DNA of 15,556 nucleotides from Bacteroidia bacterium (GTDB lineage Bacteria; Bacteroidota; Bacteroidia; Bacteroidales; BM523): the NCBI GenBank assembly GCA_016209245.1, contig JACQWN010000209.1, positions 1-15,556 on the forward strand, given 5' to 3'. Each line of letters starts with the position of its first letter. Positions within the stretch are counted from its first letter, which is position 1. Of the stretch, positions 7,475 through 12,371 are shown in pieces. Under the pieces are notes generated by a model that did not search any database, was not told where the DNA came from, and saw nothing but the letters and a program-made list of their open reading frames with translations. Position numbers and translations under genes: made by a program.

Positions 7475-7648
7475 TTCTTTGTGTATTTTTTCGATACGAT
7501 CTTTTTGTATCGTTATCTCATCTCTTTGTGCCGAAATTTTTTCATTACGTTGATTAAGTTCTTCATTTTTTATCTGTATTTCGTCTCTTTGTGTCGAGAT
7601 CTCCTCATTACGCTGATTAAGTTCTTGGTTTTTAACGCTGATTTCCTG

Positions 7649-9985
7649 TTATGCCTGACGAAGATCTGCGGTTCGCTCTTTTACTTTCTGTTCCAGTTCT
7701 TTCTGCTTCTGCCGCATGGAAGCGATTCGCCAACGGTAAAGAATAAACAACAGAATAAGAATGGCGGCGGCAGCAGTTATGCGAGCCCACCATGTTTGCC
7801 ACCAAGGCGGGCGTATGGTGAAGCTATATATAACGGGTTCGCTCCAGTAGCCGTCGCCACTCAATGCTTTTACCATAAATGTATATTCTCCGGGTAAAAT
7901 GTTTGAGTAAGTAGCTTCGTTGCGTGAAGTGACAGGCAACCATTCTTTGTCCATTCCTTTGAGCATAAACCGGTACTTCACTTTTTGCTGCGCTTTCCAG
8001 TTGATACCGATGTAGTTGAACGTAAGGTGGTTCTGGTCGTAAGGCAGTGACAGGTTTATGGGCAGGGGGTACCATTTGGCGATGCCGTCGAACCGGATAT
8101 CCAAATGTTTCGTCCCGAAATTTCGAGACGAAACATTTGAAACGGAATCGTTTGTAGAGACACACGGCCGTGCGTCTCTACAAACGATTAAATCGCGCCA
8201 TTCAACCTCTTCGAAGAACAGGCGAACACTTTTTATATGCACTTGTGGAGCTAGGGTGTCGGTGATGTCATATTTCGGGTTATACATAGTGAGGAGATTA
8301 CCGGCACCCCACCATAAGTTGCCAGATCTGTCCTCACAGACTGCATTCAGACATACATCGTAACCGGTGAAGCCTTCGGATGGACCGTAATTTGTAATTT
8401 TAATGACCTCATTCCCCTGCCCACTAGCATTAAGGTGGAGAGTACTAAATGTAAGCTTTATTAAACCATTGTAAGTACCCATCCAGATATTTCCCGTTCT
8501 ATCTTCGATAAAGTTATATACGCGATTGCTGCTGAGACCTTCGTTTTCGGTGAGGTGAAAGATGTAGGCTTCGCCTGATTCTTGTTCTTTAACTACCTCT
8601 TGAGGTACTCCTTTATCCCCCTTCTGAATCTCCCCCATCGTGCGAGGAGTGTTATTTGTGGAAAAAACAAAATAGCTAAGAGGCATTATATGCCTTATGG
8701 GAATATCTAAATTATAGAATAATTTTTTATTACGAGATATTACCGTGGCACCTCCATCTCTTGTTCCTACCCATAGATTTCCTTTTTTATCTTCAAAAAT
8801 CATATATATGTTATTATTACTTAAGCCCTGTTTTTCGGTTAACGTATAAATTTTATACACATCCCTATTTTTCATTGACTGCTGACTGCTGACTGCCGAC
8901 TGTACAGACACGGTGCACCGTGTCTCTGCATCGCCGACTGCCGACTGCTGACTTAAAATAGTAATGCCTCCTCCTGCGGTACCGAACCAGATGTTACCGT
9001 TTCTATCCTCATAAATTGATCTGACGATATTATTACTTAAGCCATCTTTCTCGGTAAAGTGCGTGAACATCTTGCCATCGTAACGGGTCACGCCGCCTCC
9101 ATTAGTACCGAACCAGATATTTCCGCTTCTATCCTCAAGAATTGACCTAATACTATTACTACTTAAACCCTCTTTTTGGGTAAAATGCGTGAACATCTTG
9201 CCATCGTATAGTGTTACCCCCCCTCCATCGGTGCCAAACCATAGATTTCCTGATTTATCCTCAAGGATTGACCATATACTATTATTGCTTAAGCCCTCTT
9301 TTTCGGTAAAGTGTGCAAACATTTTGGAACCTGTCCTGAGGGTTGCCGATGGATCATAGCAGGTTACACCACCTCCATCGGTGCCAAACCATAGATTTCC
9401 CGACTTATCCTCAAGGATTGACCATACACTACTATTACTTAAACCCTCTTTTTCGGTAAAATGCGTAAACATTTCTCCGTCGTAGCGGGTTACACCGCCA
9501 CCCCAAGTGCCAAACCAAAGATTTCCCGACTTATCCTCACAGATTGACCATAAAGTATTATTACTTAAACCCTCTTTTTCGGTAAAGTGTGCAAACATCT
9601 CTCCATTAGTTCGATCCCGCATGATGCGGGACTCACTACAAGCATAGCGGGTTACACCACCTCCATCGGTACCAAACCAAATATTTCCAAACTTATCCTC
9701 ACAGATTGACCTTACACGATTATTACTTAAGCCCTCATTCTCGGTAAAGTGCGTAAAAAATTCGCCGTCGTAACGAGTTATGCCACTGCCATAAGTGCCA
9801 AACCAAATATTTCCCGACTTATCCTCATAGATTGACCTAACAATATTATTACTTAAGCCCTCTTTCTCGGTAAAGTGTGCAAACATTTCTCCATTATAGC
9901 AGGTTACGCCACCACCACTAGTGCCAAACCATAGATTTCCCGACTTATCCTCACAGATTGACCGCCACCCCAAGTGCCAAACCAT
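7649..9985 (-). CDS. Propeller repeats + Y_Y_Y domain + membrane span (middle piece of the split sensor)
   Basis: About 11 Reg_prop-type repeats of 42 residues (pattern SICEDKSGNLWFGTxGGGVT, then FTHFTEKEGLSNN) are followed by a Y_Y_Y domain (NHLTFNYIGINW, YRFMLKGMDKEWLP, YTFMVKALSGDGYWSEP). Next come the membrane segment ITAAAAILILLFILYRW and the start of a coiled coil (QKQKELEQKVKERTADLRQA). The frame then meets TAA at 7649-7651, although coding continues in the same frame to 6569. Its 5' end (MVWHLGWR) is not a real start: the frame enters at the 73-nt deletion near 9961. The repeats would form periplasmic beta-propellers. Several stretches do not fit the repeat pattern and match palindromic DNA insertions: around 8102-8189, 8607-8650, 8876-8955, 9329-9354 and 9613-9634. 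Confidence 0.82.
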   Translation of the reverse strand: MVWHLGWRSICEDKSGNLWFGTSGGGVTCYNGEMFAHFTEKEGLSNNIVRSIYEDKSGNIWFGTYGSGITRYDGEFFTHFTENEGLSNNRVRSICEDKFGNIWFGTDGGGVTRYACSESRIMRDRTNGEMFAHFTEKEGLSNNTLWSICEDKSGNLWFGTWGGGVTRYDGEMFTHFTEKEGLSNSSVWSILEDKSGNLWFGTDGGGVTCYDPSATLRTGSKMFAHFTEKEGLSNNSIWSILEDKSGNLWFGTDGGGVTLYDGKMFTHFTQKEGLSSNSIRSILEDRSGNIWFGTNGGGVTRYDGKMFTHFTEKDGLSNNIVRSIYEDRNGNIWFGTAGGGITILSQQSAVGDAETRCTVSVQSAVSSQQSMKNRDVYKIYTLTEKQGLSNNNIYMIFEDKKGNLWVGTRDGGATVISRNKKLFYNLDIPIRHIMPLSYFVFSTNNTPRTMGEIQKGDKGVPQEVVKEQESGEAYIFHLTENEGLSSNRVYNFIEDRTGNIWMGTYNGLIKLTFSTLHLNASGQGNEVIKITNYGPSEGFTGYDVCLNAVCEDRSGNLWWGAGNLLTMYNPKYDITDTLAPQVHIKSVRLFFEEVEWRDLIVCRDARPCVSTNDSVSNVSSRNFGTKHLDIRFDGIAKWYPLPINLSLPYDQNHLTFNYIGINWKAQQKVKYRFMLKGMDKEWLPVTSRNEATYSNILPGEYTFMVKALSGDGYWSEPVIYSFTIRPPWWQTWWARITAAAAILILLFILYRWRIASMRQKQKELEQKVKERTADLRQA
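8102..8189. repeat. Two adjacent long palindromes inside coding sequence
   Basis: Palindrome 1 has perfect 13-bp arms (8102-8114 and 8127-8139) around the 10-bp self-complementary core cgaaatttcg. Palindrome 2 has perfect 16-bp arms (8146-8161 and 8174-8189) around the core cacggccgtg. Each has one mismatched pair between arm and core. They are translated as a Cys- and Ser-rich insertion (IVCRDARPCVSTNDSVSNVSS) between EVEWRDL and KHLDIRFDG. The TAGAGAC...GTCTCTA type is reminiscent of dispersed palindromes in other genomes (recalled). Confidence 0.75.
8607..8650. repeat. Short insertion-like element with 6-bp inverted ends
   Basis: ACTCCT (8607-8612) and AGGAGT (8645-8650) bracket a pyrimidine-rich stretch with two runs of C. 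It encodes the segment TPRTMGEIQKGDKGVPQE, which does not fit the propeller pattern around it. Weaker evidence than the other elements. Confidence 0.45.
8876..8955. repeat. 20-bp perfect palindrome flanked by 7-nt tandem repeats
   Basis: The palindrome agacacggtgcaccgtgtct occupies 8906-8925. To its left are four 7-nt units (three TGACTGC and one CGACTGT, 8876-8903); to its right are CGACTGC twice and TGACTTA (8935-8955). The translation gives mirrored SQQSAV / QSAVSSQQS peptides inside a propeller repeat. This looks like a palindromic element landed in, or carrying, a short tandem array. Confidence 0.7.
9329..9354 (+). repeat. 26-bp translated repeat in the propeller gene (copy B of the shared element)
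   Basis: Plus strand acctgtcctgag followed by ggttgccgatggat, matching copy A at 2647-2672 (read on the minus strand) at 21 of 26 positions. Read by the gene on the minus strand, it adds eight residues (PSATLRTG) to a repeat that otherwise reads CYDGKMF, so the insertion is 24 nt net and in frame. The two copies lie in opposite orientation relative to their host genes. Confidence 0.65.
9613..9634. repeat. Palindromic insertion in a propeller repeat
   Basis: tcccgcat (9615-9622) and atgcggga (9624-9631) form perfect 8-bp arms around one base. Compared with neighbouring repeat units, about 36 nt (12 codons) are added between the codons for the RY and NGEMF positions, giving RYACSESRIMRDRTNGEMF. 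Confidence 0.65.
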
Positions 9986-10860
9986 AAATTTCCGCTTCTA
10001 TCCTCAAGGATTGACAATACACGATTGTTGCTTAACCCCTGTTTTTCGGTAAAATGAGTAAACATTTTTCCATCATAGCAGGTTACACCACCACCATTAG
10101 TGCCAAACCAAATATTTCCCGACTTATCCTCACAGATTGACCTAACAATATTATTACTTAAGCCCTCTTTCTCGGTAAAATGTGTGAACATTTCTCCATC
10201 ATAGCGGGTTACACCACCACCATTAGTGCCAAACCATAGATTCCCGTTTCTATCCATAACGATTGACACGATGTAGGAGGAGTTCAAGCCTTGCCCGATG
10301 TCATAGATTTTAAGGGTGTAGAGGGCGTGTTCGCGGTAGCGCGGGGCGAGGGCGGGAACGGTCTTTACACGACCAACGCGTACTTGTTTCGGGGGTAAAA
10401 GAGTGTCGTTATTTTGAATTAAAAATTTTGAATTAAGAATTTTGAATGATGAAGTGTCTGCTGGTTTTGGGACTTTTGACTTTTGACTTGGGATGGTTCG
10501 GCATTGCTCACCACAAGTTTGGGATTTTATGTAATAGCATTTTGACAATTGGATGCTATCTATACCGGGAGTTAAAACTTTAGGAGCGCCGGCTTTTACA
10601 ACTTTCGGCGTACCAGCTTTGATGTAACGGGTGTATTTGACGGTTTTCGGGATGCCGGCTTTTACAACTTTTGGCTTGCCTGCTTTTATTAGGGTGAGAG
10701 AATCTTTGTTGATTTTATAAGAGACAGCCGTAAGCTGCCTGTATGGCATGGTATCTTTAGATAGCTTTGAATCTTGAGATAGCCGCAGCCGGTCTGTACT
10801 GTCACTGCAAGCAAGAAAAATGAAAAACAGAAAGAATATTAAAATTTTAATAGCATTCAT
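9904..10860 (-). CDS. Signal peptide and first propeller repeats (N-terminal piece of the split sensor)
   Basis: The frame begins MNAIKILIFFLFFIFLACSDSTD, a lipoprotein-like signal peptide with a possible lipobox Cys at residue 18 (FLAC). Residues about 60-110 hold PKVVKAG-type repeats, a feature I recall from N termini of this sensor family. The first two propeller units and part of a third follow (DRNGNLWFGTNGGGVTRYDG). After WFGTWGGG the frame runs into QSVRISREIYGLALVVVA, an out-of-frame reading of the next repeat, so the last 18 residues are not native. The cause is the 73-nt deletion at 9961-9963. The linker encoded by 10411-10488 includes short AT-rich direct repeats. A perfect -7 box lies 18 nt upstream of the ATG (10878-10885). 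Confidence 0.82.
   Translation of the reverse strand: MNAIKILIFFLFFIFLACSDSTDRLRLSQDSKLSKDTMPYRQLTAVSYKINKDSLTLIKAGKPKVVKAGIPKTVKYTRYIKAGTPKVVKAGAPKVLTPGIDSIQLSKCYYIKSQTCGEQCRTIPSQKSKVPKPADTSSFKILNSKFLIQNNDTLLPPKQVRVGRVKTVPALAPRYREHALYTLKIYDIGQGLNSSYIVSIVMDRNGNLWFGTNGGGVTRYDGEMFTHFTEKEGLSNNIVRSICEDKSGNIWFGTNGGGVTCYDGKMFTHFTEKQGLSNNRVLSILEDRSGNLWFGTWGGGQSVRISREIYGLALVVVA
10411..10488 (-). repeat. Short AT-rich direct repeats in the linker after the signal peptide
   Basis: Three near-copies of attttgaatt lie at 10411-10420, 10425-10434 and 10439-10447. A separate gacttttgacttttgactt run lies around 10471-10489. Both are translated, as FKILNSKFLIQ and SQKSKV, in a region of no conserved structure. 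Confidence 0.5.
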
Positions 10861-10877
10861 TTTATTAAAACAGATGT

Positions 10878-10885
10878 CAAATATA
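10878..10885 (-). promoter_or_regulatory. Putative -7 box (TATATTTG) for the sensor gene
   Basis: The minus strand reads TATATTTG, a full match to TAnnTTTG, 17 nt before the ATG at 10860. No TTG is seen at the usual -33 distance, so it may be a weak or activator-dependent promoter. Confidence 0.5.
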
Positions 10886-10963
10886 GTTATTTTATTTTTA
10901 TAAGATGCGGTGTGTAACTTACATTATGGAATAGTGATTTACGAAAAACCTGAATGAAAATCA

Positions 10964-11278
10964 TTAATTTATTCGTTCCTGTCCGCACTTCCAGCAAATC
11001 GTAAACTGTGTTTCGTTTTCTTCATTACAATTTGTGCATAACCAAGGCTCACCTTGCGGTTCTTCAGCTTCAAGCGAATCCTTTATTATTTTTAAGGCAC
11101 GGATAGCATTTTCGTTATCTAATAGCCAAAGTTCAGGCCAACATTCACCCACAGGTATTTCGCCCATAGCAATTGCTCTCGCTTCACCTCTTATTTCACA
11201 CAAAATACCATGGGATTCGAGAATGTTCTTTAAATGATGAACAAGAAATGGCCCCGGTGCGCTGTATATTTTGACCAT
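10964..11278 (-). CDS. DUF2007-like domain protein with C-terminal zinc ribbon
   Basis: This 104-residue protein begins MVKIYSAPGPFLVHHLKNILESHGI, the pattern of the small DUF2007 (putative signal-transducing) domain. It ends in a CX2C-X10-CX2C zinc ribbon (Cys 81, 84, 95, 98; CTNCN ... CWKCG). The ribbon resembles RanBP2-type or double-zinc-ribbon modules that bind protein or RNA. Its ATG is 4 nt after the thiS stop, making it the third gene of the thiF operon. A role in that pathway (for example binding the sulfur carrier or its targets) is only suggested by position. No substrate is known for this family to my knowledge. Confidence 0.7.
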   Translation of the reverse strand: MVKIYSAPGPFLVHHLKNILESHGILCEIRGEARAIAMGEIPVGECWPELWLLDNENAIRALKIIKDSLEAEEPQGEPWLCTNCNEENETQFTICWKCGQERIN

Positions 11279-11282
11279 TGAA

Positions 11283-11492
11283 TTATCCTCCGCTCATTAA
11301 ATGCAGCACAGTTACCTTATCGCCAGGTAATATTACGGTTGAATCATAGTCCTGTTTTTTTACAAGAGTTTCGTTAACCTTAACTACGAGCATTTTGAAT
11401 ATAAAATTTTTTATTTGAAGCAATTCGGCTACAGTCAGCCGTTCTTTCTCAATTGTCTCTTCCTTGTTGTTTAAGATGATTTTGAGTGCCAT
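11283..11492 (-). CDS. thiS: ThiS/MoaD-like sulfur carrier protein
   Basis: The 69-residue protein has the ubiquitin-like ThiS pattern: a short N-terminal strand, LTVAELLQ, VVKVNETLVKKQDYDSTVILPGDKVTVLHLMSGG. It ends in the Gly-Gly needed for C-terminal adenylation and thiocarboxylation. ThiS donates sulfur for the thiazole of thiamine; MoaD, its relative, donates sulfur to molybdopterin. The internal VNETLV and LPGDKVTVLH segments favour ThiS, but no other thiamine gene (thiC, thiG, thiH, thiE) is in view and a pterin enzyme lies nearby, so a MoaD-like job is possible. It starts 7 nt after thiF and precedes the DUF2007-like gene by 4 nt. Confidence 0.78.
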   Translation of the reverse strand: MALKIILNNKEETIEKERLTVAELLQIKNFIFKMLVVKVNETLVKKQDYDSTVILPGDKVTVLHLMSGG

Positions 11493-11499
11493 ATATTAT

Positions 11500-12123
11500 C
11501 TAAATTATTGTTGTTGAATAGCTACCGGATAATTCTATTTCATCTTTTAATAATATTGCAAGTACGGTATTTGCCTCCATTCCTGCGGCAATTGATACGC
11601 GTGGTGCTAATGGCGGAATTTTTTCACTTGCCTCTGTTTTACCATCGCCGCAGAAAAATATATTTCCAAATTGCCTTACATGCATTGAATTACTATCACC
11701 CCATCCTGCCATTCCGACACCACAGACAAGCGGTTTTTCAGGCATATCAGTCATAATGGTTTCAATAATCATTTGCTTCATTTCGGCTTTATCGAACGCT
11801 TCTACAATTACATCACAACCGCTGAACAAGTTTAAAATTGATTTGGAATCCAACTTTATATCATATGCAACAACCCTCACCTTTGGATTAATTTTTTCAA
11901 TATTTTCCTTTAGTGCCAGCGTTTTCTTTTTTCCAATCTGGTTATAAAAATAATATTGCCTGTTCAGGTTGCTTTCTTCAATTACGTCAAAATCGGCAAT
12001 AATAATAGTGCCTACGCCGATACGCGCCAAGGCAACTGCACAGTTTGAGCCAAGTCCACCGCATCCGGCAATACCGACTATTTTTGACGATAGCACTTTT
12101 TGGATTTTCTCAAAGGTGTTCAT
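11500..12123 (-). CDS. thiF: ThiF-type adenylyltransferase for the sulfur carrier (short form)
   Basis: The 207-residue protein belongs to the HesA/MoeB/ThiF (E1-like) family. The nucleotide-binding loop GIAGCGGLGSN is at residues 18-27, the acidic DFD near 44-46, and the family motif SNLNRQ at 51-56. The later blocks VVEAFDKAEMK, GMAGWGDSN, FCGDGKTEA and APRVSIAAGMEANTV fit the short ThiF 'family 2' type as I recall it. It lacks the CxxC zinc pairs and the C-terminal domain of MoeB. The role is to adenylate the C-terminal glycine of its partner, here surely the 69-aa carrier encoded 7 nt downstream. The gene is led by the best promoter in the window. Physiological acceptor (thiamine thiazole or pterin) is unresolved. 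Confidence 0.82.
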   Translation of the reverse strand: MNTFEKIQKVLSSKIVGIAGCGGLGSNCAVALARIGVGTIIIADFDVIEESNLNRQYYFYNQIGKKKTLALKENIEKINPKVRVVAYDIKLDSKSILNLFSGCDVIVEAFDKAEMKQMIIETIMTDMPEKPLVCGVGMAGWGDSNSMHVRQFGNIFFCGDGKTEASEKIPPLAPRVSIAAGMEANTVLAILLKDEIELSGSYSTTII

Positions 12124-12147
12124 TATAGTGGTACTTTTTTAACCACA

Positions 12148-12177
12148 CAAAGATATATCATCAAATTAATATAACAA
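12148..12177 (-). promoter_or_regulatory. Consensus Bacteroidota promoter for the thiF-thiS operon
   Basis: The minus strand shows TTG (12175-12177), exactly 19 nt of spacer (12156-12174), then TATCTTTG (12148-12155). This is a full match to TTG-N19-TAnnTTTG. The ATG at 12123 lies 24 nt beyond the -7 box. The promoter begins 5 nt past the tRNA-Cys 3' end, so tRNA and thiF can be transcribed separately. Confidence 0.72.
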
Positions 12178-12181
12178 AAAG

Positions 12182-12252
12182 AGGGCGAAGTCGGAATTGA
12201 ACCGACCTGCGTGGTTTTGCAGACCACGACCTGACCTCTCGGACATTCGCCC
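12182..12252 (-). tRNA. tRNA-Cys (anticodon GCA)
   Basis: A 71-nt cloverleaf can be drawn on the minus strand. The acceptor stem GGGCGAA/TTCGCCC is perfect (12246-12252 with 12183-12189). The anticodon stem GTGGT/ACCAC holds the loop CTGCAAA with GCA at 12218-12220. The T stem GTCGG/CCGAC holds TTCAATT. The D stem is short (TCC/GG with one mismatch). The discriminator base is T and CCA is not encoded. Confidence 0.95.
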
Positions 12253-12305
12253 ATAGTGGAAATTTGTATATCTTCACACGAAAAAATTAGTTATAATTCG
12301 TGTAA

Positions 12306-12338
12306 TTCGTGGCAAATTTCAAAATTTTGCTACTTTTG
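12306..12338 (+). promoter_or_regulatory. Putative promoter of the oxidoreductase gene
   Basis: TACTTTTG at 12331-12338 is a full match to TAnnTTTG, 33 nt before the ATG. The -33 partner is weak: TTCG at 12306-12309 with a 21-nt spacer. It overlaps a short direct repeat of the ttcgtg type (around 12297-12311). Confidence 0.55.
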
Positions 12339-12371
12339 CACAATATATTTCGAACCTAAAATTTTAAAAAT

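Larger units (their letters stand above)
8965..10280 (-). repeat. Tandem 126-bp coding repeats (propeller blades)
   Basis: Units of 42 codons repeat with high nucleotide similarity; signature stretches include cttacttaa-like GLSNN codons and the WFGTxGGG block. The high similarity makes the array prone to recombination and to assembly collapse, and one 73-nt deletion is visible at 9961-9963. Confidence 0.8.
6569..10860 (-). pseudogene. Broken giant sensor gene: propeller / Y_Y_Y / TM / coiled coil / SpoIIE-PP2C (composite)
   Basis: Three consecutive minus-strand frames belong to one ancestral gene. The span is 4292 nt; adding back a 73-nt deletion at 9961-9963 gives 4365 nt, an exact multiple of three, or 1454 residues plus stop. 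The deletion is inferred by comparing the junction with neighbouring 126-bp repeat units: ACC occurs at both ends and 73 nt separate them in the unit near 10130-10215. A TAA at 7649-7651 then separates the sensor and membrane part from the coiled coil and phosphatase. The intact design is a periplasmic ligand sensor with two seven-bladed propellers (about 14 repeats) and a cytoplasmic protein phosphatase output. Genes of this type are common in Bacteroidota. Either the gene is decaying or the assembly and reads contain errors; repeat collapse is a real possibility for the deletion. Confidence 0.72.

Noticed and set aside
4400..7651. TAA used as a sense codon (recoded genetic code), because two genes have in-frame TAA
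   Set aside because: TAA ends several intact genes here (the stops at 1497, 1994, 14532-14534 and 15548-15550), so independent nonsense changes or errors are simpler.
8965..10280. A CRISPR-like array, from the regular repeats
   Set aside because: The period is 126 bp, the whole unit is similar with no unique spacers, and it encodes propeller blades in frame.
12282..12315. ttcgtgtaattcgtgg repeats before the oxidoreductase as a regulator operator
   Set aside because: Short direct repeats of this kind are frequent in AT-rich intergenic DNA of this phylum and no paired symmetry supports an operator.
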